Of a DNA stretch of 64,000 bases, positions 25,494-33,431 are shown in pieces. The notes beneath the pieces were generated by a model, which had not been told where the DNA came from, did no database searches, and was given only the letters and a program-made list of their open reading frames with translations. The DNA is from Burkholderia sp. S171. GTDB taxonomy: Bacteria; Pseudomonadota; Gammaproteobacteria; Burkholderiales; Burkholderiaceae. How positions within the stretch are numbered: position 1 is the stretch's first letter; every line of letters starts with the position of its first letter. The DNA is taken from assembly GCF_009766085.1 (NCBI RefSeq), contig NZ_LMUF01000035.1, positions 34,936 to 98,935 on the forward strand, given 5' to 3'. The position numbers and the translations under genes are program-made.

Positions 25494-26457
25494 GCCTGAG
25501 CTCCGGCGCGACCGGCAGCGGCAGCACAGGTGCGTCGCAGGCAGCCGGCGTGCATTCGTAGAGTTGCTTGAAGCGCATGATTTCATCGAAGAGCCAAGTG
25601 CGAAAGACCTGCACGCGTTGCGTTCCCAGCAACGCGGGCGGGCATACGAAGTAGTAATTCCACGGGCTCGGCCAGTCGACGTTGAACAGCCGCACGAGCC
25701 GCCCCGCTACGATTTCATGCATGGCAAGCGACCGGCGCACGAGCGCAATTCCCTGGCCTTGCATGGCCGCCTGCAGCAAATTCGACGAATCCTCGTATAA
25801 AACCCCGCGTTTTGGCTCAGGCCAGTCCGCGAGCCCCGCTGCGTCGAACCACGGCTTCCAGAGCTCGTCGGACGAGCGGAGCAGCGGTGCGTCGGCCATC
25901 TCGGCGGGCGTGCGCGGCAGCTTGCCGCCGTTGAAGTTCGGCGAACACGCCGGGAAAAACACTTCATCGAGCAATTCTTCCGCGTGCAATCCGGCGTATT
26001 TGCCGAGGCTCGTGAAACGGATGGCGACGTCCACGTCGTCGCGCGTGAAATCGGTCAGTGTGTTGGTCGAGAGCAATTCGAGGTTGATTTCCGGATGCTC
26101 TTCGATAAACCCGCCAATCCGCGGCGTCACCCAGCGTGCTGAAAACGACGACAGCATCGACACCACCAGCCGCCGGTCCCGTTCGCCCGAGCGCAGGCGG
26201 CGCGTGGCTTCCGCGAGGGCGGAAAGCGTGGCGCGAACCTCGGTGGCGTATTGGCGGCCAATGTCCGAGAGGCGGACGCGTTTGCCGTCGCGAACAAATA
26301 GCGTGACGCCGAGATCGGCTTCGAGCGCACGGATCTGGTGGCTGACGGCGCCATGGGTGACGAAGAGTTCGTCGGCGGCGCGTGAAAAGCTTTCGTGACG
26401 CGCAGCGGCTTCGAAGGCGCGCAGCGCGTTGAGGGCGGGGAGTTGTCGGAGGTCCAC
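25477..26457 (-). CDS. LysR-family transcriptional regulator, GcvA-like
   Basis: A 326-residue LysR regulator. The N-terminal helix-turn-helix is of the GcvA type (LNALRAFEAAARHESFSRAA, then ELFVTHGAVSHQIRALE). The effector domain carries VSMLSSFSARWVTPRIGGF and DVDVAIRF. It is divergent from the small DUF2917 gene, a pairing often seen, and a symmetric site lies between them. The pair interrupts the usual DUF493-lipB-lipA order. Confidence 0.92.
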   Translation of the reverse strand: MDLRQLPALNALRAFEAAARHESFSRAADELFVTHGAVSHQIRALEADLGVTLFVRDGKRVRLSDIGRQYATEVRATLSALAEATRRLRSGERDRRLVVSMLSSFSARWVTPRIGGFIEEHPEINLELLSTNTLTDFTRDDVDVAIRFTSLGKYAGLHAEELLDEVFFPACSPNFNGGKLPRTPAEMADAPLLRSSDELWKPWFDAAGLADWPEPKRGVLYEDSSNLLQAAMQGQGIALVRRSLAMHEIVAGRLVRLFNVDWPSPWNYYFVCPPALLGTQRVQVFRTWLFDEIMRFKQLYECTPAACDAPVLPLPVAPELRLKVPL

Positions 26458-26479
26458 GGGCGGTCTCTCGAGTTGTCTA

Positions 26480-26496
26480 TGTGAATTTATCTCACA
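26480..26496. promoter_or_regulatory. candidate LysR operator TGTGA-N7-TCACA
   Basis: A perfect 5-base inverted repeat is centred 31 bases upstream of the LysR start codon and 92 bases upstream of the DUF2917 start. Its position in the divergent region fits a LysR-type site; the sequence also resembles a CRP half-site pair. Confidence 0.45.
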
Positions 26497-26579
26497 AACC
26501 GAAGAAAATTGCTCGTTTTGCTTAAACGTATGCTGAGCCTATCTTATAGCCATCAACACGAATTTTGGCGGAGGCTGTC

Positions 26580-26906
26580 ATGCGAGAAATATCCACAAGC
26601 ATCACGTTTGAGATTGGCGATGGTGAAACCGTTCCGATGAAGATTGGCCGCAGCGTCCGGTTGGTCGTTCAGGGTGCGCCGGTGTGGGCTACACGTAGCA
26701 ACGATACGGAAGATTACTGGCTTGTGCCGGGCGATTCGTTGAAGCTGCGTGAGCGTGAGCGGTTGTGGCTGAGCACGGAAAAGGGGAGTACGGCGCAGGT
26801 AGTGTTCACGTTGGCGCCGCGGCCGGATCAGCGGGCGATTGGATGGCTGGCGCGCCGTATTGAGAAGCTTGCCGGGCGGTTCCGGTCGGGGTGGAGAACG
26901 GTTTAA
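26580..26906 (+). CDS. DUF2917 domain protein
   Basis: A 108-residue DUF2917 protein, a cupin-like small beta-barrel family of unknown function common in Burkholderia. The family core is visible in RSVRLVVQGAPVWATRSND and YWLVPGDSLKLRERERLWLS. The ATG at 26580 follows GGAGGC at 26570-26575; a TTG at 26565 is less likely. Probably controlled by the divergent LysR regulator. Confidence 0.85.
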   Translation: MREISTSITFEIGDGETVPMKIGRSVRLVVQGAPVWATRSNDTEDYWLVPGDSLKLRERERLWLSTEKGSTAQVVFTLAPRPDQRAIGWLARRIEKLAGRFRSGWRTV

Positions 26907-27142
26907 GAGGTTTTTCCGTTTGCAGTTGGGGCGCTGCTGTTTGGTTGATTGTGCTTGCGCCGGTGGACCTGAGGGGTTTGTCGGCGCGAGTGGGCTGGTT
27001 GGCGGTCGGGATTGGTTTGCATGAAGACCGCTAAGCCTGAAACCAGCAATTGAGCACCGCTGGCAATTCGGGACTGCTGTAAAAGAGAGTCGAAAACCGT
27101 CCCTCGGCGCGGGTAACCGAAGTTCGGTAAACTAACAGGACT

Positions 27143-27892
27143 ATGTCCGCCCAGCCGGTAATAACTTCCCCCTCAGTGTCAACAGATTGTGCCGTCCCTG
27201 GCGCCTTGGCCCCCTCGGTCATGTTCCGCTGGCGTGGCCTCGAGCCTTACACACAAAGCTTCGACGCCATGCGCGCCTTCACGGAGACGCGCACGTCGGA
27301 GACAACCGACGAAATTTGGCTCGTCGAGCATCCACCCGTTTTCACGCTAGGACTGGCCGGCGATCCCGCGCATCTGCTCAATCACAATAGCGATATCCCG
27401 CTCGTCAAAGTCGATCGCGGCGGCCAGATTACCTATCACGGGCCCGGACAAGTCGTTGCCTACCTCCTGCTCGATCTGCGCCGTCGCAAGCTCATGGTGC
27501 GCGAATTGGTGCATCGAATCGAGGCCGGCGTGATCGAAACGCTTGCATCGTATAATCTTGCAACGGAACGCAAGGAGCGCGCGCCGGGCATCTACGTCGC
27601 GCCAACGCCGTCGCAGCTTGCCCACGCTGGCGCAAAGATCGCAGCGCTCGGGCTGAAAATCCGCAACGGCTGCAGTTATCACGGTGTGAGCCTCAACGTG
27701 AAAATGGATCTGCAACCGTTCCTGGCGATCAACCCGTGTGGCTACGCCGGACTCGAAACCGTCGACATGGCAACACTCGGCGTGACAGCAGACTGGAACG
27801 ACGTGGCTCAAACGCTGGCTGAAAACCTCACTCACCATATTGGCGGCCATCGCGCGACCGCCGCCCAACCGCAGAACGGCGTGGCCGTCTGA
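27143..27892 (+). CDS. lipB: octanoyltransferase LipB
   Basis: A 249-residue enzyme that moves octanoate from acyl carrier protein to lipoyl domains. The catalytic pair is K165 (HAGAKIAALG) and C199 (INPCGYAG). The RGGQITYHGPGQ segment (92-103) is the family signature. The N-terminus is about 25 residues longer than usual (Ser/Pro/Val-rich) before RWRGLEPYTQSF, so the true start may be the internal ATG at residue 27. Upstream of and co-transcribed with lipA (13-base gap). Confidence 0.95.
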   Translation: MSAQPVITSPSVSTDCAVPGALAPSVMFRWRGLEPYTQSFDAMRAFTETRTSETTDEIWLVEHPPVFTLGLAGDPAHLLNHNSDIPLVKVDRGGQITYHGPGQVVAYLLLDLRRRKLMVRELVHRIEAGVIETLASYNLATERKERAPGIYVAPTPSQLAHAGAKIAALGLKIRNGCSYHGVSLNVKMDLQPFLAINPCGYAGLETVDMATLGVTADWNDVAQTLAENLTHHIGGHRATAAQPQNGVAV

Positions 27893-27905
27893 ATGGACCG
27901 ACCGA

Positions 27906-28916
27906 ATGACTGACGTAACCGGAAATCTGGCTGGCAGCACCGCCGCTTCAACGCCCGCTACTGTGCCCTACGACGCGACCGCCAAACAGAAGGCGCAAGC
28001 GAAAACGGCGCGCATCCCGATCAAGATCATCCCGATCGAAAAGCTGAAAAAGCCCGAATGGATTCGCGTGAAGGCGGCAACAGGCAGTTCACGATTCACC
28101 GAGATCAAGCAGATCCTGCGCGAACACAACTTGCATACGGTTTGCGAAGAAGCGAGCTGCCCGAACATTGGCGAATGTTTCGGCAAGGGCACGGCGACCT
28201 TCATGATCATGGGCGACAAATGCACGCGTCGTTGCCCGTTCTGCGACGTGGGCCACGGCCGCCCCGATCCCCTCGATGCCGACGAACCGCTGAACCTCGC
28301 CCGTACTATCGGCGCGCTGAAGTTGAAGTACGTCGTGATCACGAGCGTGGACCGCGATGATCTGCGTGATGGCGGCGCTGCGCACTTTGTGGAATGTATC
28401 CGGCAAGTGCGTGAGCATTCACCGATGACGCGTATCGAAATTTTGACGCCGGATTTCCGAGGTCGTCTGGACCGCGCGATCGGCATCCTGACCGCCGCGC
28501 CGCCTGACGTGATGAACCACAATCTTGAAACGGTGCCGCGTCTGTACAAGGAAGCACGTCCGGGTTCGGATTACGCGCATTCGCTGAAGCTGCTGAAGGA
28601 CTTCAAGGCGTTGCATCCGGAAGTGTCGACTAAATCCGGCTTGATGGTGGGCCTGGGCGAAACTGAAGAAGAGATTCTTCAAGTCATGGGCGACTTGCGC
28701 GCGCACAACGTCGACATGCTGACGATCGGTCAGTATCTGCAGCCGTCCGAACATCATCTTCCGGTGCGTGCGTACGTTCATCCGGACAGGTTCAAGATGT
28801 ACGAGGAAGAAGCGTACAAGATGGGCTTCACGCACGCGGCCGTTGGCGCGATGGTGCGTTCAAGCTACCACGCGGATCAGCAGGCTCACGACGCGGGATT
28901 GGTCGGTGCGATGTAA
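27906..28916 (+). CDS. lipA: lipoyl synthase LipA
   Basis: A 336-residue radical SAM enzyme that inserts two sulfurs into protein-bound octanoate. The auxiliary cluster is C80-x4-C85-x5-C91 and the radical SAM cluster is C106-x3-C110-x2-C113. The C-terminal serine ligand lies in VRSSYHADQQ. The N-terminal 40 residues form a basic, disordered extension. A strong terminator follows. Confidence 0.97.
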   Translation: MTDVTGNLAGSTAASTPATVPYDATAKQKAQAKTARIPIKIIPIEKLKKPEWIRVKAATGSSRFTEIKQILREHNLHTVCEEASCPNIGECFGKGTATFMIMGDKCTRRCPFCDVGHGRPDPLDADEPLNLARTIGALKLKYVVITSVDRDDLRDGGAAHFVECIRQVREHSPMTRIEILTPDFRGRLDRAIGILTAAPPDVMNHNLETVPRLYKEARPGSDYAHSLKLLKDFKALHPEVSTKSGLMVGLGETEEEILQVMGDLRAHNVDMLTIGQYLQPSEHHLPVRAYVHPDRFKMYEEEAYKMGFTHAAVGAMVRSSYHADQQAHDAGLVGAM

Positions 28917-28943
28917 GTCTTCCTCTGGCTTGGACCGTACGAA

Positions 28944-28969
28944 AAAAACCCACGGAAACGTGGGTTTTT
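28944..28969. terminator. Bidirectional Rho-independent terminator after lipA
   Basis: An 11-base stem (28944-28954 with 28959-28969) closed by a GAAA tetraloop, with A-run and T-run flanks. It marks the end of the core lip operon and the left edge of the type VI accessory region. Confidence 0.93.
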
Positions 28970-29108
28970 CATTCAGCGCCCAGCATGACGCGATCTTGGA
29001 GGAGCAAGTCCTATCGTCGCGCATCGACTCAATCGCTCAACCTCCCGATGCGGAGGCACATGCGAAGTGTCGTAGAAGGAGGCAATCAATGTGATTGCCC
29101 CTGTCGGA

Positions 29109-29582
29109 CTATCTGCGAGTCCGAGCACCGCCTCGCGCACGTTCTCGGTTAAACGCCTTATCTATCTCGTCCAACCGCGCCAGCACATCAACCGTGCGCA
29201 CATGCGGGCGCTTCCGCTTCAGTTTTATCCGCCACGGCGATCCCTGCAACCGATACCACTTCCACGAGTTGGCCTCGTTAATCGCGTCACCACGATCCTC
29301 GCAAATGCCGAAAACTATTCCATCGACGTATAGCATGTGAACCACGAACGCACGCCGTTCATAGTGCAGCACAGCCACGATATCCCCAAGGCTTGCGCCA
29401 AACAACACCAGCCCCGCTTGTATAAATATTGGCGAACCAATGTCAAGCGCAGCGAACCAGCCGGCCACCGTCATCCAGGTAGCGCACAGCAGCATGCAAA
29501 GCCATATCCAGCGCAGACCGGGGCTAACCAAGAGGAAGGGATTCGTAAGCGCACGATATCGATTCGGGCGAATGTTTCTCAT
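29109..29582 (-). CDS. small membrane protein of the VgrG module, unknown function
   Basis: A 157-residue protein with two hydrophobic segments (about 23-45, WIWLCMLLCATWMTVAGWF; and about 50-70, IFIQAGLVLFGASLGDIVAVL) followed by a soluble basic tail (RIKLKRKRPHVRTVDVLARL). It is the last gene of the vgrG operon, 15 bases after the larger membrane protein. No family was recognised. The pair may be a membrane-bound partner of the effector or an accessory immunity factor (inference from position only). Confidence 0.7.
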   Translation of the reverse strand: MRNIRPNRYRALTNPFLLVSPGLRWIWLCMLLCATWMTVAGWFAALDIGSPIFIQAGLVLFGASLGDIVAVLHYERRAFVVHMLYVDGIVFGICEDRGDAINEANSWKWYRLQGSPWRIKLKRKRPHVRTVDVLARLDEIDKAFNRERARGGARTRR

Positions 29583-29597
29583 AAGGTTTGCGCGGGC

Positions 29598-30992
29598 TTA
29601 ACCATGGCGCCCCCAAAAGTCCCACTCTGTATTGCGTCGATGCATGTAGTCCCCGCCGATCGTAGCTGCAATCAACAACACCGCAACGATGCCGATGATC
29701 AGGCGGGTCGTATCGTCTGGGGCGCTAGTGAGTGCCACCATCGCCAACATGGCCAAGGCGATGATGCCGAGTGTCATTGGAACAGAGACCACCGTATAGG
29801 TGAGCCGCTCATCGTATGGCACGGATATCTGCGCGGGCTCGCTGCCGACGAGATTGAACGACACCCCGTTTCCGAGCGGTGCGGCGATCAATTGCGCACC
29901 TTGACCATGCTCGACCATCTCGGCGGCGAGCGCCTGAAGCAACCACGCATTCACGGGTCCGGGTTTGCCTATGGCGTGATCCAGATCATGTTCGACCGCC
30001 GATAGGCCGCCGTCTTTGATTGCCTCTTTCGAAGCATGCCGTGTCATGCGGTTCAAGCGGCTTAACCAGAAGTGCTTGATTCGCGCCGTCGGCACTTGCT
30101 CTCTTGTCAGCAGATTCTTCAAGCCCGCATCAATCGCGTCCGCTTCGGCCACGATAGGCCGATAAAGGTACGCCTGTGTTTTGAGCTTGCCTTTGCGTAG
30201 GGTCAGTGCTTCGGGTCTAGCTAGCAACAGTGCGGTTGCCGCTTCGGAAAACGTCGGCTCCTGTCCCGCATCGCGCAATTGCCATGCAACGACGAGACGA
30301 AAATCTGGCATCTGCTGCGAATCAATCCAGTCGCCAGCGGGGAAGGCGCTGTCGTGAGCACTCCAATGAAGCTTTGGCGTACCGGGCAATTCAAGCTTGC
30401 TCCATACCCGATGCAGATCAGCGCCATCCTCGATCTTGAGAGATTGCACCAGTATGTCAAATGTCCCTTTTGATGTGGCCGTCGAGATCATCCCGATCAT
30501 TGGTGTCAACAGCGATTCGAGTACCTTTTGCAGTCTTGACTCGCCGACTGCTGTGCCCAGATCGGGCAATACCATTGTCTTGTCCGGGTTCATGGGCTTA
30601 GAGCCTTCCAGTCCCAGCATGCGCTCGGCCACGTCGATCTCAGGTGTGACGGCCGCACTTGCAAGAATTGCCAGCGTTTGCCGCGCCCATCGCTGCCGAT
30701 TCATTAGGTAGTACCAGCGCTGGATATTCCATGACACAGCCTCGAGATGATTTAGTTCGTAGGACGTGTGATAGATAAAGCCGCCGATAAAAAACCACAC
30801 GAAGGTCGGGAGAAGGAAGATGCACCCGAAGAATTCCTTGGTCATCGTGGGCTGTCCTTTCGGCCAGTTGACCACGGTGAGTACCGCGCCAGCAAGCAGC
30901 AGCACCACGAGCAAGATGACATAAATCCATGGAGAGGGCGGTGACGGCAACTCTCGTTCAGGAGGGTTGGGGCGGTCCCATTTCACGTTCAT
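29598..30992 (-). CDS. large membrane protein of the VgrG module, possible Tle3 delivery factor
   Basis: A 464-residue protein with two membrane segments near the N-terminus (after PSPPSPWIYVILLVVLLL; and FFGCIFLLPTFVWFFIGGF) and two at the C-terminus (SVPMTLGIIALAMLAMVAL; LIIGIVAVLLIAATIGG), enclosing about 280 soluble residues. The ATG at 30992 overlaps the PAAR stop (ATGA). In P. aeruginosa the gene after tle3 encodes Tla3, a cytoplasmic adaptor (DUF2875). This protein stands in a comparable place but is membrane-anchored and I do not recognise DUF2875 in it, so the role is open. Confidence 0.7.
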   Translation of the reverse strand: MNVKWDRPNPPERELPSPPSPWIYVILLVVLLLAGAVLTVVNWPKGQPTMTKEFFGCIFLLPTFVWFFIGGFIYHTSYELNHLEAVSWNIQRWYYLMNRQRWARQTLAILASAAVTPEIDVAERMLGLEGSKPMNPDKTMVLPDLGTAVGESRLQKVLESLLTPMIGMISTATSKGTFDILVQSLKIEDGADLHRVWSKLELPGTPKLHWSAHDSAFPAGDWIDSQQMPDFRLVVAWQLRDAGQEPTFSEAATALLLARPEALTLRKGKLKTQAYLYRPIVAEADAIDAGLKNLLTREQVPTARIKHFWLSRLNRMTRHASKEAIKDGGLSAVEHDLDHAIGKPGPVNAWLLQALAAEMVEHGQGAQLIAAPLGNGVSFNLVGSEPAQISVPYDERLTYTVVSVPMTLGIIALAMLAMVALTSAPDDTTRLIIGIVAVLLIAATIGGDYMHRRNTEWDFWGRHG

Positions 30993-31246
30993 TCGATAGT
31001 CACTCCGCAACCGGACGCGATTACCTCGCTTCCACATTGGGTGCGGCAGCGGTCCACAGCCACGGGTACTCCATTATCGGAAAAACCATGACCGTGCTCG
31101 ATGATAGGGTTGTCTCCATGGATCGGGCACGACACGATGTCGTGAAGCAGCGCGACTTTGCGGTCATCGAAGTTGAAGGTAGACGATACGCGAATGACCT
31201 TGCCACCATGCGTGGTGTCGTCTCCGAGACAGACGGGGGATTTCAT
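30989..31246 (-). CDS. PAAR-domain protein
   Basis: An 85-residue single-domain PAAR protein, the sharpened tip that caps a VgrG spike. Features are VCLGDDTTHGGKVI at the N-terminus, CPIHGDNPIIEHGHG in the middle, and zinc-ligand histidines and cysteines (DRCRTQCGSEVIASG). There is no toxin extension. The start at 31246 has AAGGAA just upstream, inside the last codons of the preceding lipoprotein gene, so translation is coupled. Confidence 0.9.
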   Translation of the reverse strand: MKSPVCLGDDTTHGGKVIRVSSTFNFDDRKVALLHDIVSCPIHGDNPIIEHGHGFSDNGVPVAVDRCRTQCGSEVIASGCGVTIE

Positions 31247-31247
31247 G

Positions 31248-31973
31248 TTAATTCCTTGTGAGCGGGGCATCGGGGTTGGTGGGCTTGATCGACGCGTCAC
31301 AGGTGAGTCGTTCTTGGCCGGACGGAGAATGCAAACCATCCATGATGTGCGGTCTCTTCGATGCTGTGAAAGTTTCTCGCTCGATTCTCACTGAATTAGG
31401 CTGGTCAGGACTACCAGACCTTTTTAGTAGATAGCCGATAACATAAGCGTCATCCTGAATTGTCTCCGCAACATAAAAACCGTCTTTTGTGACGACCACC
31501 GAGTACTTCTTTGAATTTTGGAACGGGTGGAAGCTGTTCATGTATGACATGCCAGCGAATGTCCGGCCGCCGTCGGTCGAATAAATTAGTGATGTCGTAC
31601 ACCCTCGATCACTACAGGCAGTCTCCGGTGGTCCAGCCGCTGGAATCACGACGTTCCTCCCTGTCGGGTCCGCGTTAATCAACCGCCCTTGAAAGTTCTC
31701 GATTCCCGCACGTCCTAGTTCCTCGCGAATGCCGGCCGTAGTGTCGTTGTAGTAGGTGATGCCGTGGTTGCAGTCGCGATATTTTTCAAGCGTGACAAAA
31801 CGATGATCGTCAATCCGATAGATCACTTGGGGCGGCGAGTCATACGGCAGAACTTCGGCACGCTGGAAGTCTGCAAGCATAAACGTATAAGGCTGCGGCG
31901 TTGCGCAGCCCTGAAAAGCCGCGATTGGGGCGACGACGAATAAAGCGCATCTCATCCTCGCGGTTTCTGCCAC
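31248..31973 (-). CDS. Tli3-like immunity lipoprotein 4 (type N1-C2)
   Basis: A lipoprotein of about 241 residues (GTG start at 31973, preceded by AAGGA inside the tail of gene 3; an ATG lies 6 codons later at 31955). The lipobox is FQGC. Its N-terminal half (YTFMLADFQRAE, CNHGITYYND, CTTSLIYSTDGG) is nearly that of gene 1, and its C-terminal half (KYSVVVTKDGFYVAE, VIGYLLKRSGSPDQPNSV) is nearly that of gene 2. Tli3 proteins protect the periplasm against the Tle3 lipase (family knowledge from P. aeruginosa). Confidence 0.85.
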   Translation of the reverse strand: MAETARMRCALFVVAPIAAFQGCATPQPYTFMLADFQRAEVLPYDSPPQVIYRIDDHRFVTLEKYRDCNHGITYYNDTTAGIREELGRAGIENFQGRLINADPTGRNVVIPAAGPPETACSDRGCTTSLIYSTDGGRTFAGMSYMNSFHPFQNSKKYSVVVTKDGFYVAETIQDDAYVIGYLLKRSGSPDQPNSVRIERETFTASKRPHIMDGLHSPSGQERLTCDASIKPTNPDAPLTRN

Positions 31974-31974
31974 G

Positions 31975-32703
31975 TCAATTCCTTGTGAGCGGGGCATCGG
32001 GGTTGGTGGGCTTGATCGACGCGTCACAGGTGAAGCGTTCCTGACCGGACGGTGAGTGAAGGGCCTCAGTTGGAAGTAATTTCTTTTTCGAATCCCAACC
32101 ACTGTCTGAATGAAGTCCGGGGGGATACGGACTATTCAGGTTGATCCCCGGTACCAGCGGGAATTGACGGACATGTAGGTTGCCACTGACAGACTCGATC
32201 ATAAACAACTTATCCGCTGAGGCAATGATTGTGTAATTCTTCGAATCCTCGCTGGGATGAAAGCTTTTCATGTACTGCAAAACATGAAATGTATTGCCCC
32301 CATCGGTTGAATAGAAAAGAAACGTATTGCATGCGCGATCGCTACACGCGATATGCGGGAGGTCTGCTGACGGTATGACAATGTTCCGCCCTGTCGGGTC
32401 GGCGTTAATCACTCGCCCCTGAAAGTTCTCAACGGTGCCGCGATCTATCTTCTGGCGAATACCTGCCTTAGTGTCGTTGTAGTACGTATCGCCCAAGTTG
32501 CAGTCGCGATACTTTTCGAGGGTAAGAAACCGATGATCGTCAATCCGATAGATCACTTGCGGCGGGGAGTCGTAAGGAAGTTCCTTCGCGCCTGTGAAGT
32601 CCGCATAGTTGAACGAAGGCGGCGGCTGGGAGGAGCACCCCTGCAAAAATGCGGTCAGGGCGACGACAAAGAATGCGCGTTTCATACCTGCGGCTTTTAC
32701 CAC
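31975..32703 (-). CDS. Tli3-like immunity lipoprotein 3 (type N2-C1)
   Basis: A lipoprotein of about 242 residues (GTG at 32703; ATG at 32685 is the alternative), lipobox LQGC. The N-terminal half (PSFNYADFTGAKE, CNLGDTYYND, CNTFLFYSTDGG) matches gene 2. The C-terminal half (NYTIIASADKLFMIESVSG, HSDSGWDSKKKLLP) matches gene 1 at lower identity. The last 25 residues (SGQERFTC...DAPLTRN) are the same in all four genes. Stop and next start are one base apart (TGACGTG). Confidence 0.85.
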   Translation of the reverse strand: MVKAAGMKRAFFVVALTAFLQGCSSQPPPSFNYADFTGAKELPYDSPPQVIYRIDDHRFLTLEKYRDCNLGDTYYNDTKAGIRQKIDRGTVENFQGRVINADPTGRNIVIPSADLPHIACSDRACNTFLFYSTDGGNTFHVLQYMKSFHPSEDSKNYTIIASADKLFMIESVSGNLHVRQFPLVPGINLNSPYPPGLHSDSGWDSKKKLLPTEALHSPSGQERFTCDASIKPTNPDAPLTRN

Positions 32704-32704
32704 G

Positions 32705-33430
32705 TCAATTCCTTGTGAGCGGGGCATCGGGGTTGGTGGGCTTGATAGACGCATCACAGGTAAATCGCTCCTGACCGGACGGAGAATGCAAACCATCCAT
32801 GATGTGCGGTCTCTTCGATGCTGTGAAAGTTTCTCGCTCGATTCTCACTGAATTAGGCTGGTCAGGACTACCAGACCTTTTAAGTAGATAGCCGATAACA
32901 TAAGCGTCACCTTGAATTTTTTCCGCGACATAGAAACCGTCTCTTGTGACGACCACCGAGTATTTCCTTGAGTCCTCCATAGGATGGAAACTGTTCATAT
33001 ATTCCATGACGCGAAACGTATGGCCGCCGTCGCTCGAATAAAACAGGAAAGTATTGCACCCCCTGTCACTACAAGCGATATGCGGGAGGTCTGCCGACGG
33101 TATGACAATATTCCGGCCCCTCGGGTCAGCATTAATCACGCGGCCCTGAAAGTTCTCTACGGTGCCGCGATCCATCTTTTGGCGAATGCCTGCCTTGGTG
33201 TCGTTGTAGTACGTGTCACCCAAGTTGCAATCGCGATACTTTTCGAGTGTAAGAAACCGATGATCGTCAATCCGATAGATCACCTGCGGCGGGGAGTCAT
33301 ATGGAAGCTCCTTCGCGCTTGTGAAGTCCGCATAGTTGAACGAGGGCGGCTGCTGAGCGGAGCATCCCTGAAAAAATACGGCCAAGGCGACGACAAAGAA
33401 TGCGCGTTGCATACCTGCGGCTTTTACCAC
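32705..33430 (-). CDS. Tli3-like immunity lipoprotein 2 (type N2-C2)
   Basis: A lipoprotein of about 241 residues (GTG at 33430; ATG at 33412), lipobox FQGC. The N-terminal half is of the PSFNYADFTSAKE type shared with gene 3 and the C-terminal half is of the KYSVVVTRDGFYVAE type shared with gene 4. The DNA of that C-terminal half (about 32775-32909) is almost identical to that of gene 4 (about 31318-31452), with one mismatch in about 135 bases, which points to recent gene conversion or duplication. Confidence 0.85.
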   Translation of the reverse strand: MVKAAGMQRAFFVVALAVFFQGCSAQQPPSFNYADFTSAKELPYDSPPQVIYRIDDHRFLTLEKYRDCNLGDTYYNDTKAGIRQKMDRGTVENFQGRVINADPRGRNIVIPSADLPHIACSDRGCNTFLFYSSDGGHTFRVMEYMNSFHPMEDSRKYSVVVTRDGFYVAEKIQGDAYVIGYLLKRSGSPDQPNSVRIERETFTASKRPHIMDGLHSPSGQERFTCDASIKPTNPDAPLTRN

Positions 33431-33431
33431 G

